Assembly: GCA_023105745.1 (NCBI GenBank)
Contig: JALGQZ010000014.1
Coordinates: forward strand, 7,373,888-7,437,887
DNA from: Austropuccinia psidii
Taxonomy: Eukaryota; Basidiomycota; Pucciniomycetes; Pucciniales; Sphaerophragmiaceae
DNA: 64,000 nt
Direction: 5' to 3'
Positions 45,641 to 56,712 of the stretch are shown piece by piece. Below the pieces are notes generated by a model. The model saw only the letters and a program-made list of their open reading frames with translations, was not told the origin of the DNA and made no database searches. Numbering within the stretch: the first letter of the stretch is position 1; each line of letters opens with the position of its first letter. Position numbers and translations under genes: made by a program.

Positions 45641-46487
45641 CCAAAATTATCATCCAAAAGCCATTAAATCTACCCTCAAACTATTTTTAGAAACAAACTT
45701 GATAGTATTTTCAATTAAAAACTTCAAAAAATCCCCTGAATCCTTCAAAATGGGATCATGGCCATTACTTGAAGAAAATCCCTGGTCATTGGACACAAAT
45801 ATCATCTGGATAGAAGAAAAAGAAGTCTGGGCCAATCAAATTGATCCACAAGAATTAATTGAAAATCCTGACTAGTTCTTGAAAAGAAAACCAGAACCCT
45901 GACCTGAAATTTACACAATAGTCCTTCCATATATTGAGTTTGAGGACATCTTTGAGAAGGAAAACTCACCATTAGAAACTGTCTTACCTCATCCATAGAA
46001 AGAATTACCTGGATTCAACCTTACAATGTATGAGTTCTTGGAGTTACTTACCTGGGATGGAATTGAAGGAAACCTTGGAAACCAATACTGGAATAAAATA
46101 TTCCACAAGGATGAACACCTCAGGAAATCATTATTTTGGAGGACCTGGAAATTCCAAGACTTCTTCAACCTCCAGGATTTTCAAATTAAAAATGGAACAA
46201 TTAGAAAAATTTCAGGAAATTATATTGTAAAGAATGCCTTATGGGAATCTCACTGGGAGCAAACACTTATACCAGCAATATTCAGTCTTAAAAGTGGTGC
46301 AACTAGCTTTAATACAGAAGATTTGGACTTCTTTCAAGAATACCTTTTAAAAAGTCTTAAAAGAGAAGAATTGAGGGGAGGTAAAATCATCAAGCAAGAA
46401 TTAGTGAAGAAAATACTTTTTGAAGAGCTTATATCAAAAACAAAAAGAAGAAAAATAAAAAGAGAATCTAACCTGCTAAGTCCTTAA
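45640..46487 (+). pseudogene. Gypsy C post-protease domain, unit 2
   Basis: Repeats the unit 1 pattern: VLPYIEFEDIFEKE, LPGFNLTMYEFLELLTWDGI, EGNLGNQYWNKIF. It then continues with its own C-terminal part (WRTWKFQDFFNLQDFQ, LESHWEQTLIPAIFSLKSG in part) and a basic end, KTKRRKIKRESNLLSP. The last 153 residues (46026-46487) are uninterrupted; two stops lie upstream. No polymerase follows; the next sequence is the (A7T) tract. Confidence 0.5.
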
Positions 46488-46555
46488 TTCCTTACTTCTC
46501 TACTAGCTTCTTTGAAATTTTCTTTTTTTTTAATCCTCCAAATCTAAATAATCCA

Positions 46556-47330
46556 AAAATAAAAAAAATAAAACAAATAAAACAAATAAAAAAATAAAAA
46601 AAATAAAAAAAATAAAAAAAATAAAAAAAATAAAAAAAACAAAAAAAATAAAAAAAATAAAAAAAATAAAAAAAATGAAAAAAAAAAAAAAAATGAAAAA
46701 AATAAAAAAAATAAAAAAAATAAAAAAAATTAAAAAAATAAAAAAAATAAAAAAAATAAAAAAAATAAAAAAAATAAAAAAAATAAAAAAAATAAAAAAA
46801 ATAAAAAAAATAAAAAAAATAAAAAAAATAAAAAAAATAAAAAAAATAAAAAAAATAAAAAAAATAAAAAAAATAAAAAAAATAAAAAAAATAAAAAAAA
46901 AAAAAAAAATAAAAAAAAAAAAAAAAATAAAAAAAAAAAAAAAAAAAAAAAAAATAAAAAAAATAAAAAAAATAAAAAAAATAAAAAAAATAAAAAAAAT
47001 AAAAAAAATAAAAAAAATAAAAAAAATAAAAAAAATAAAAAAAATAAAAAAAATAAAAAAAATAAAAAAAATAAAAAAAATAAAAAAAATAAAAAAAATA
47101 AAAAAAATAAAAAAAATAAAAAAAATAAAAAAAATAAAAAAAATAAAAAAAATAAAAAAAATAAAAAAAATAAAAAAAATAAAAAAAATAAAAAAAATAA
47201 AAAAAATAAAAAAAATAAAAAAAATAAAAAAAATAAAAAAAATAAAAAAAATAAAAAAAATAAAAAAAATAAAAAAAATAGAAAAAATAGAAAAAATAGA
47301 AAAAATAACAAAAATAAAAATAATTAAAAT
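46556..47330 (+). repeat. (AAAAAAAT)n microsatellite
   Basis: About 95 units of an 8-bp repeat, with imperfect ends (aaataaaac, aaaatag). It stays open as a K-K-I repeat on one strand and F-F-L on the other, which explains two long spurious ORFs. It directly follows the last Gypsy C coding segment. Confidence 0.98.
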
Positions 47331-49456
47331 AATAATAATTAGAAAATTAAAAAATCAAGTAAATAAATACATATAGATTTATTAATTGGTTTCAAGCCAA
47401 ATAAATTTGGATGATAAAAAAAGAAAGGGACCATTTACAGCCTATTTATATTTGATTTCTCATATAAAATAATGAAGCATACAATCCCAAATAATTAAAT
47501 TATTAGTGTGTATCTTTCAAGAAAAAAATCTCATATTAATTTCACTTAGCATAATTATCATCTAGATATTCCCAAAAGATAAATTCACTGATATAAATAT
47601 AACAGAGTCAATTACAGACTATAATTTCAGCTTTTACACTAGTTAATTTTATTATCTTATTATTTTATCATCTTATCCTTTATCATTTTATTGATTTATT
47701 ACTTTATTATTTGATTACTATATTTTTTTTAGTATTTTTCTTTTGGTAGTTTGGTGTTTTAGTATTTTAGTATTTTATTACTTTTACTTTTATTTTATTT
47801 TATTTGTATGACATATATATATATTTATTTTTTTTCTCAAAAAAAGACCTCAATAGTTCTTCCTGAGGAGCTAGAAGGTTCTCAGAAGAACTCAATTAAA
47901 TTTGAAAATATGAACTGAAAATGGGATCAACAATCAAAATGGTCTACATTTGCCTCAGCCAAAGTGCAAACTGACATCAGCAGCAGAGGAAAAACTGGTA
48001 GGCAACCCGGATCATTTACAAGTAGCAGGAAGCACAACAAAAAAGACAAAAGGATGACATGTAGATAAAAAATGATCATTATGGGGTTGCAGCCCCTTGA
48101 TAGAAGCCAAATAAACATCCAAATGAAGATCATACTTTATTACATTAAATTTCTTTAACGAGGGACTTGGGATGTATTGCTTGACTTCCATTAATTATCT
48201 AACTTCTACTTAATGTTTGAGAATTATTTTAAATTTTTCTTTTATTTCAATTTTATTTTTTAAAAAAAGAAAAAAAGAAAAGAGGCAACAAGTTGGACCA
48301 GAGAGGGGGGGTATTTATATTCCACTGCTTACACCCTGAAGGTAGTTTTAAATGGAGATTGATAGGTCTGACCAAGTGCATACAGTTAAAGAATCTTAAT
48401 GGCAGCCCAGCTAATTCTCTATCTGGATGGATCTTATGGAGCAATATCAGCTTCCACCATTAGTATCCTGATGAAATGAAATGCAGGACTACTGAAATGA
48501 ATCTGAATTACCAACATAAGTCAATCTTTATATGACATTAATCGCATGATACTACCCTGTCTGAGGAAGCATAATTGATTGGAGGATATCATGGCTTCAG
48601 GGGTGGAGGAACATGCTAAATTTTCCATTCCAAAGCTACAGTTAAGCTGCAAGAATATTAAGTACAGCCTTAGTTTAGTACATGACACCAGCATAATCAA
48701 CACAGCCAGATACCAGACTTTCTTCTCTCATTGATCTCAGGTTAAACATCAAAATCTGCCACTAGATAATTCAGTGAAAATAAAACTTGATGACCAGATA
48801 TGTCAACTGATCTAACATGCATTAGCACACTGCCAAGAGGAAGTGTAGCTGAATTTTTCCATTCATAGAAATCCACTCGGAATTACAATTCCAAGCCGAG
48901 AAATCTGCTAACACCATCCCTACAGTGCCTGCTTATAACGTCATCAAATGGGTGGAATAATCTTTCAATTTTTAAGGGAACAACGAGCTAAGGAAAGCCA
49001 AGAAAGGAAAATCTGCGGAAGAAGAGAGGATGCAAACAGCCTACAAAATAATAATAATAATGATAAGGGACATGTGACAAGTATTAAGCAAGGAAGGTCT
49101 TTGTTGGGGATAGAATGGCTCTTACCAGACCTGTAATCTCCCTTGGCATATTGACTTTCTGAGAATTCCAGAAACCCAAAGAATAGACTGTATGGAGGGG
49201 TGGATTATTACAGTAAAGAATGGTTATAGCTCAGCAACAATCTTTGTGGTTATGATCACAGTTCAAAATGGTGAAAACTTGAATCAAATGAATCAGAGCG
49301 ATCAAGAGCTCTTAATTTAAGATTAATGAGGCTCAAAAAGCCCGAGAAAGGCTCCAAAACACCTTGCAATCACAGGATAAAGCACCTGAAGCAAGTCAAA
49401 GATACCCGATAGCGTAATTTCCAGCATTACAGTCTTTGGGCCTTACAAGAGGAGTT
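47331..49456. other. Gene-free interval before Copia E
   Basis: No coding family or repeat recognised. The first half is AT-rich with tattttatta runs (47640-47830); the second half is of ordinary composition. Short frames match nothing known to me. Confidence 0.45.
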
Positions 49457-49461
49457 TAAAA

Positions 49462-50085
49462 TGTTGAAAATAAAGATCTTGACTAAGTCAGATCTAGTAT
49501 CTCTCTCCTAGTGCCAAACTGTACACTGTACATCTGTACCACTGATCGACAAGCTCTGCAAGAACCACTAAAAGTGCAGATCCCTGTGCATAATCAACAA
49601 TGTAAAAACACCTCCTCAGCTGATCCTTTATTTAATATTTAATCCAATTCCCTTCTCCTTTTTCGCTCATTATCTCCTAAACTTCTTCCCACTCTCACCT
49701 TTTTACATCTTACTTCGTTCCTTCCTTCCTTTTCTAACTCACTTTATTTGCTCCCTCTTTTCTCCTTTTCTCCTTTTCTCTTCTATCTTAACTTATTCAT
49801 TCTTTTCTTTTAAAACTCCTCTCACTTTTTCTTTTTTCTTGCTTGTTCTATCTTTTGTTCCATATTCCTAAGCTGATGTAGGTGTAGTGATGCATCTCTG
49901 AATGACCTACACTCTCTATTTCTTGTCTTTAGCTATAGTTGATCTACCAAAAACCATTGTTGTACACGTCCTGTTATTTACAAACCTCTTGCTGCCCACC
50001 ATTTAGGTACTTTTCTCAATTCTTGTAGCTCAATCGTGGTAATTTTCAACTTATGAAATCTACCTTTTAGTTTATCATTTTAACA
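49462..50085 (+). repeat. Copia E 5' LTR
   Basis: Starts TGTTGAAAATAAAG and ends TTTTAACA. It differs from the 3' LTR by scattered substitutions and indels (624 against 643 bp). It contains a long pyrimidine-rich stretch (about 49680-49860), as in the Copia B LTR. Confidence 0.95.
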
Positions 50086-50086
50086 G

Positions 50087-50101
50087 ATTTACAGTCTCAA
50101 C
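50087..50101 (+). promoter_or_regulatory. Copia E primer-binding site (half tRNA-Tyr type)
   Basis: ATTTACAGTCTCAAC begins one base after the LTR. Its complement GTTGAGACUGUAAAU matches the layout of a tRNA-Tyr anticodon arm ending at nucleotide 39. Identical to the Copia B site. Confidence 0.65.
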
Positions 50102-50194
50102 ACTTGATCCCTCGCAGACTACAGTGGACATCAAGGATAAAAATTAAAAAAAAAGACCAACAAAAATTCAGATAAAGAAACCATCAGTATTCCT

Positions 50195-50990
50195 ATGCTC
50201 AATTCCTCAAATTACAGTGAATGGAATCTTTGGATGATGTTTCATCTTGGGTCAAGGGATCTTCTGGACATCTGCGAAATTCCTCTTGCAGCAGGTGAAA
50301 CAGTGCCAGAAGTCAACAAACAGACCAAAGCCAGCCACAAAGAAATCAACATCATTGCTTCAAGGCTTAGTAACCTGATCTTTCTTCAAGTTATCAATAA
50401 CAAAACAAAAGATAATTCCCACCTGCTTTGGACAAAGATGAATTATCAGTACGCTTTGAAAAGAGCAATCAATCAAGGTTGGGTTTGGATGGACTGGATC
50501 TGGTCAAACTATCATGGAGACCTTCAAGAATACATGAACAGTTGCCGAAAAATGAAACTTGAACTTGATGCCATTAACATTAAAATAGAAGCCAAATTAC
50601 TCTTGTTCTTCATCCTAGGGAAATTTGTCAAAGATCCGAAAGTACAACATTACATTGAAGCTCTAACCTTAAATGATGAAATACTAGAGAAGCCTGATCT
50701 TATTTTAACTAAACTTCAGGACTTTGTCTACAACACAAGAATCCAACCCACTAAGCTATAACCGGATCCGTCTGCTCTTTTCACCTCTTCCCAAAACCAG
50801 AATTACAAAATCACCTATTAATGCACTAATGGCCAGCATAATCCTAACTGCACTAGCCATACAAAAGAGAAGTTTTATTCCAAGCATCCAAATCTTAGGC
50901 CTCCTTGAAAGAATAAGCAAAGAACACCTCCAAATAATCCTCCTTCAGCTCATCTATCATCTGCCCAAGCTCTCTTTACAGGCACCTCTG
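50195..50990 (+). pseudogene. Copia E gag
   Basis: The frame at 50195-50761 reads MLNSSNYSEWNLWMMFHLGS RDLLDIC, then HLLWTKMNYQYALKRAI, YHGDLQEYMNSCRKMKLEL and FFILGKFVKDPKVQHYIEAL. These are the UBN2-type gag landmarks shared with Copia B. The Met at 50195 is the first in frame; an in-frame stop lies 50 bp upstream. After 50761 the frame shifts and the C-terminal, knuckle-bearing part is unrecognisable. Confidence 0.85.
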
Positions 50991-52070
50991 ACCTTAAAAA
51001 CAATCACCAACTTATTGTCAATTGTGGAGCAACTCATCACATGTTCAACAACTGAGAACACTTCTCCACCATCAACACAATTCCCCGCATCAAAGTCTCA
51101 ACCGGGGATGCCTCAAGCTCACTTTCAGCAGAAGAAATCAGTAGTGATAACATTGTTTTTAAAGGAATGTTGCTCACTCTCAAGAACTTCCTGTTTGTTC
51201 CAAAGCTCACGTGCAATTTGGTCAGTCTACTCGAATTATTCAAAGACAAACTCACCATTGCATAAGAAGGAAATTTTTCAGCCTAGAATCATCTAGAATC
51301 CCGGCCCTGAAAGGAACAGTCCAAAAAAATCTCATGGTCTTAAACTACATGGTGCCAAAAGCTCTCATTACCAAGAGCCTCGAAAACATTTGGCATCATT
51401 GTCTTGGGCATCCTGGCTCAATGTCCCTCAAAACAATGGGACTTCCAGAAAAACTCACCCAGTGTGCGACTTGTGACTTCAACAACACACATGCTCTTCC
51501 TTTTAATCACCAATTTGATCCAGTAAGTCAGCCTCTAGACTGCATTCATATTGACTTAGCTGGACCAATCTCCCCTATGTCTGTTTCTGGCTTCCGGTAC
51601 TTTCCTACCATAGTAGATCAAGCTACCTTCCTTAAGATTGTTAAATTCATAAAACAAAGTCTGACGCCTTTGATCAGTTTCTCATTTCTGAGAAATCCAT
51701 GGAAAACCTCCACAATTGATCTCTAAAAAGGCTTGTATTGGATCGAGGGGGAGAATTCATGAACAATCAGTTCACTCATCTCGCTGAGTCTCAAGGCTTC
51801 ATCCACATCTTTTTGCCCTCTGAAACCCCTCAACACAATGGGTTTGCGGAAAGGAGCAATTGCATAATTCTTGAATAGGCTCAATGCCTACTCAGCTCAT
51901 ATAAACTTCCTAATAGATATAGGGCCAAAGCCATTAACACCTCAACCTTCCTCTGCAATATTGTCCCTACGTTATCAAGACACAATATTTCCCCTTATGT
52001 TCTCTGGAGAGGCCTCCCTCCTCGCATCAAGCGGCTCCAAACATTTGGATGTCAGGCCATAATCGCAGTT
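50991..52070 (+). pseudogene. Copia E protease and integrase
   Basis: Protease: IVNCGATHHMFNN at 51014-51052, with Asn (AAT, 51020) where the catalytic Asp belongs, then LFVPKLTCNLVSLLELF. Zinc module: WHHCLGHPGSMSLKTMGL and CATC near 51385-51470. Integrase core: CIHIDLAGPISPMSVSGF (first Asp), LVLDRGGEFMNNQF near 51735 (second Asp) and ETPQHNGFAERSN near 51825 (Glu). C-terminal LWRGLPPRIKRLQTFGCQA near 52010. Stops and frameshifts occur at about 51055, 51265, 51670, 51724 and 51878. Catalytic residues of integrase are preserved. Confidence 0.85.
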
Positions 52071-53600
52071 CCCAAGCACCACAGGGAATGGAAAATTGCT
52101 CCCACTGCCAAAGAAGGGATTCTCATTGGCTATGAAAAAAAACACTTCCTATTGAATCCTGCGTATTAGGGACAGGAAAGTTGTCATAGAAAAGCACATA
52201 ACCTTCTATGAGGATGTCTTCCTTTCTTTGGATTATCTGACTTGTGGGCCAGAGCCTCTCCTCATACCATTGCTTGTTCTCAAGGAAGAAGTAGCTGTAG
52301 ATGAAGTTGGCACTGTTGAATCAGCTAAAGCAGATAATATTGTATCCAACCAACTACTTGAAGCATTGCATTCACCGGACCATTCAAGTGCTGTCAAAAA
52401 CAATGCTCAGCCAGAAGACAAAGAAAGTTTGGCGGATTAACCTCCAATCCCACCACCCAGGAGGATCAAGGTAATTGGGCCACAACATCCAACCTTGATA
52501 TCATGTGACCTTGATTGTTCCAATGTTCTTCCATACTCCAGACAACCAAATATTTTCGTCTCATCGTGTGACAACACTCCACGCATGTATCAAGGGGCCA
52601 TCAAATCATCAAATAATGAGAAATGGATGGAATCCATCTCAAAAGAGCTTGGTTCAGTGAACCAGTTGGATGTCTGGGATGTGGTAGACTTGGACCCAAA
52701 GTTCAAGCTTGTAGGAACCAGGTGGGTCTTCAAAGTCAAAAAGGATCACCTAGGGAACATCACAGAACACAAGGCTCAATTGTGTGCTCAGGGCTTTACC
52801 CAAATCCGCCGGCATTGACTTTGGGCAGACTTACTCCCCTACAGGGTGACTCGACTGACTTCGCTCATTGATTGCCTTTGCCTCATCCAAGCGCCTTGAA
52901 TTCCATCAGGTGGACATCAAGAGCGCCTTTCTCAATGCCCCCTTAGCCAAAACCATTTATTTGGCAATACCTCAGGGTCTCAACATAGATTGATGGAGCA
53001 CTGTCTATGCCTCAAGAAGGCCATCTATGGGTTGAAACAAGCTCCGCTGGCTTGGTATGAAAGGCTGAGAGCTTGGATTCAGTCTGTGGGTTTCTTCCCT
53101 TGTGTCCTGGGTGCATGCGTCTTTTATCAAAAAGGGAACAATCCAATCTGGTTGTACATCCATGTTGACGACATCGCCATCTTTGGGAAAGAGGTAGGTG
53201 GCTTTAAGAAAGAACTTGAGAATGAATTCAAAATCAAAGACCTTGGGAAAGCCAACCTTTTTCTGGGTATCAAGATAACGCACTCAGACAACATTATCTC
53301 CTTGGACCAGCAACATTTTATGGAGTTGCTGCTGGATCTGTATGGCATGAGCAACTGAAAAGCCGTTTCCACCCCTTTGATCCTGGATATACACCTGGAA
53401 GCTGCAAGAAAAGAAGATTATGAGGAACTTCAAGCTCTAAATGTTAGCTACCAAAGTACAATAGGATGTATTAACTACCTCAGTACAGCAATGAGACCTG
53501 ACCTTTCCCAATTGGTTAGTGTTTTGTCTCAATTCCTCGAGAAGCCAGGAATTCAGCACTGGAAGGCCTTCCTGCACATCCTCAAGTATCTCAAATGAGC
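52071..53600 (+). pseudogene. Copia E reverse transcriptase
   Basis: After the integrase tail (AAITAVPKHHREWKIAPTAK-like, 52070-52120) and an acidic linker comes PPRRIKVIGPQHPTLISCDL. The RVT_2 domain follows: NEKWMESISKELGSV, GTRWVFKVKKDHLGN, FHQVDIKSAFLNAPL, AIYGLKQAPLAWYE and WLYIHVDDIAIFGKE. The HVDD active site is intact near 53155. FLGIKITHSDN and VSTPLI close it. Breaks lie near 52815 (frameshift), 52990 and at TGA 53356. It is the best preserved polymerase in the window. Confidence 0.9.
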
Positions 53601-54115
53601 TCAAGACACAGGGCTGACTTACCCTAACGGCATCAACACAGGCATTGTTGCCTACACTGACGCTGACTGGGGTAACTGTAGCACGACCTGCAGATCAGTC
53701 ACCGGTTTCCTAGCTACAATGTGTGGGAGCCTAATTCTGTGGAAAAAAAGAAAACAACCTACAGTTTTGCTATCCACCACTGAAGCCAAATATAAGGTGC
53801 TTTGAGATCTCACCTTGGAATCAATGTGGCTCAAACAATGGTGTCAAGAGTGTGGCATCCTTACAGTAGACAAGCCTATACCCATACATGAGGACAACCA
53901 AAGCTGCATCAACACTACCAAAGGCAACTGCAATCTCAAAAAAAGAAGGATGAAACACATCAACATCCAACTTCACTTCATCAAGGAAGCCATCTCATCA
54001 GGTTTTGCCGAATTAGTGTACGCTCCGACCTCTAATATGCTTGCAGATTTCCTCACCAAATGCATAGGAAGGGCCACTCTAGCTCGGGCTCTTGACTCTG
54101 TTGGCATTTTGAGAC
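53601..54115 (+). pseudogene. Copia E RNase H
   Basis: Reads VAYTDADWGNCSTTCRSVTG, then KKRKQPTVLLSTTEAKY, HEDNQSCINTTKGNCNLKKR and KHINIQLHFIKEAI, and ends MLADFLTKCIGRATLARALD. The catalytic Asp-Glu-Asp positions are present; the usual EAEY reads EAKY. A TGA interrupts near 53803. It stops just before the polypurine tract. Confidence 0.9.
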
Positions 54116-54131
54116 TAGGAGAGAGGGGGGA
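54116..54131 (+). promoter_or_regulatory. Copia E polypurine tract
   Basis: aggagagaggggggat directly precedes the TGTTG of the 3' LTR, the expected position for plus-strand priming. Confidence 0.85.
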
Positions 54132-54774
54132 TGTTGAAAATAAAGATCTTGACTAAGTCAGATGTAGTATCTCTCTCCTAGTGGCAAACTGTACACTGTA
54201 CATCTGTACCACTGATCGACAAGCTCTGCAAGAACCACTAAAAGGGCAGATCCCTGTGCATGATCAATAGCGTAAAAACACCTCCTCAGCTGATCCTCTC
54301 TTTAACATTTAATCTGATTCCCTTCTCCTTTTTTGCTCATTATCTCCTCAACTTCTTCCCACTCTCACCTTTTGACATCTCACTTTGTTCCTTCCTTCTT
54401 TTTCTAACTCACTTTATTTACTACCTCTTTTCTCCTTTTCTCCTTTTCTCTTCTATCTTAACTTATTCATTATTTTCCATGAAAGCTCCTCTTGCTTTTT
54501 CTCGTTCCTCTGTCTTTTTCTTTTCTTCTTTCTTATTCTATCTTTTGTTTCATATTACTGAGCCGATTTATGTGTAGTGATGCATCTATGAATGACCTAC
54601 ACATTTGATTAACACTCTCTATTGGTTGTCCTTAGCTATAGTTGATCTACCAAAAGCCCCTGTTGTTTACAAACCTCTTGCTGCCCACTGTTTAGGTACT
54701 TTTCTCAATTCTTGTAGCTCAATTGTGGTACTTTCTAGCTTATGAAATATACTGTTTAGTTTATCATTCTAACA
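54132..54774 (+). repeat. Copia E 3' LTR
   Basis: Near-identical to the 5' LTR over its start (TGTTGAAAATAAAGATCTTG) and along its length, ending CATTCTAACA followed by target duplication taaaa. Confidence 0.95.
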
Positions 54775-54779
54775 TAAAA

Positions 54780-55360
54780 TGCCCTTTTTGATAAAAAGAC
54801 AACTGGACCAACTCACTTCAAAGCAGCCTAAGGGGTACTTTACACCCACTCAAGGAATAAACAGAAGAAAAAAATTCTTCAAAGCAGTCTGGGTGATGCT
54901 ATAGCACTCCTATGAATAACAGTAGCTGACCCAATCAAATTTTCAACACCCTAAAGGGTGTTGGAGTACAAACAGGCTGTATAAGAAGCCACCCAAATGG
55001 TGTTAAAGAGTTTCAAAGACTGATAAGGAGGCAGTAACAATCCTAATCACCACGCGAACACCTTCTAAGCACAGAAAAGGTGTAATAACACCTGAGACAG
55101 CCCCTGACACTTCAAATAGGCAAGTACTACTGCACTCGACTGCAACTTCAGAATCTTAAAGAGTGCTGGAGCACAACTTTAAAACAAAAGAAGCCACCCA
55201 ACATCTTTGTGATTTCTATAAAGGTGTAATAACACCTGTGGCAGCCCAAAGCAGTCGCGGAATTAGTTATGAAGCCTCACAGGGTCTTCAACAGCGCTTG
55301 AAAAAAAATAACAAAAGAAAAGGGAATAATAATAGAAAAATATAAAAAAAGAAAAAAAAA
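54780..55360. other. Unassigned sequence after Copia E
   Basis: No gene recognised. Loose recurrences: agcctaaggggtactttacac / agtctgggtgatgctatagcac, and gaggtgtaataacacctg near 55075 and 55220. It leads into the motif field that follows. Confidence 0.4.
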
Positions 55361-56485
55361 AACCCTGGCCAAGGCTTTAAACTGCTTATGTTTTGTATTC
55401 TAATTATTTTGTTTTTTAAGGATAAATGTATTGCATTTTTTTACAGGTTTTTTTAATCAATGAGGACTTTCAAAAGCAAGAGTCCTCAGCAAAACCTAAA
55501 ACTGCTCATTTATTTTTTTTAACTGATTACTTTATTTCTGTTACTGACTGATTTTATCCTACCTGTTTGAAAAGTTTTTTATTTTTTTACTCTAGGATAT
55601 AAAAAAAAGGTGGGCCTTGAAGAATAAAACAATAAGAGAATAAATTCAAGGAGAATGACCTCAATGCATTTAAAATAAAAATTAAAAATAAAAAGCCCTC
55701 ATCAACGCTTAAAACTGATATTTTGTTTTATTCCTTTTTTGAATTATGGATTATCTGACACTTCTTATCTTTAATTGCTACAGGACTTTGAACAATATAG
55801 CAACCAAAAAATAATGTCCTCGGCAAGAAATTACACTGCTGGGTTCTTCTTTTATTTCAATTAACTGAAAATAATGGCCCCAACAAAGGCTTTAAACTGC
55901 TATTTTTATTTTTATTTTTAATTTTTATGCTTCTTTCTTATGTTTTATAATATATTATACTGACATATTTAATTTTGAATGCTACAGGTGTTCATCAAGA
56001 AAATAGTTCTCTGATTTTATCAGCTTAAAAGTGCTTTTAAAGTGAAAATGAGTCCTCAATAAGACTATAAACTGTTTAAACTAATTATACAACTTGGATT
56101 TGAAGATAAATTACATGCCATGAATCCCCAAGTGCAACAATCAGGTTCCTGGACACAAGATATGGCCCTCAGCAAGACCATAAACTGCCCCTTCAAATAA
56201 CAACATGAAATCAAGCAAAAAAGAAAAACCTTGTGGTCCTTGGAAAGACCATAAAATTCCCACCCAACTTATCAACAGGATCAAAGCAAAAAAGAAAGAA
56301 ATTGTCCTTGGCAAGACCATAAACTGCCCACCACTAAAAATTGTCAACTAGGACTCAAACTACAACACAATCAACCAATGGTCCTTGGAAAGACCATAAA
56401 CGTCCTATCTAAAATATTCAAAAAGATTGAACAAGAATTATCAAAGGAGGATAAGTCCTAAGAAAGACTATAAACTACCTAAGGT
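55360..56485 (+). repeat. Interspersed 24-nt motif field (gtcctyrgcaagaccataaactgc)
   Basis: About eleven copies of a motif like gtcctcagcaag followed by accataaactgc start near 55365, 55482, 55697, 55817, 55872, 56051, 56165, 56235, 56304, 56382 and 56454. Spacing is irregular at first (55-215 bp) and about 70 bp in the last five copies. All lie on the same strand. The intervening sequence is T-rich and not conserved. It may be a decayed ~70-bp satellite expanded by insertions. Confidence 0.7.
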
Positions 56486-56712
56486 TTCATTTCTTTTTTT
56501 TACTTTATAGTTTTATGTCATTATAAACAAGAATTAGAAAGATGTACTGACTTGAACTTTTTGAACATATTTTTCAATTTTTTTATCTCAAATCCTAGTA
56601 CTTATTTATTTTCCCTGAGAATGAGGGGCATATCCCAAACCAGGTCTCAATAATATTATATCTTATTTATCATCCTTATTATAATTTTCCTACTATTCAC
56701 CAGGGCCAGTTT

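Larger units (their letters stand above)
49462..54774 (+). mobile_element. Copia E, structurally complete Copia retrotransposon
   Basis: 5' LTR 49462-50085, PBS, gag, protease, integrase, reverse transcriptase, RNase H, polypurine tract and 3' LTR 54132-54774, all on the plus strand. It is flanked by perfect 5-bp target duplications taaaa (49457-49461 and 54775-54779). Coding frames are closed by several stops and frameshifts, and the protease Asp is replaced, so it is a complete but non-coding copy. Its domain order and sequence place it with Copia B. Confidence 0.95.

Noticed and set aside
46675..47376. ORFs of 233 and 193 codons made of K-K-I or F-F-L
   Set aside because: Translations of the (A7T)n microsatellite on the two strands.
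55360..56485. CRISPR-like array
   Set aside because: The genome is eukaryotic, spacing is irregular (55-215 bp), and the motif copies vary.
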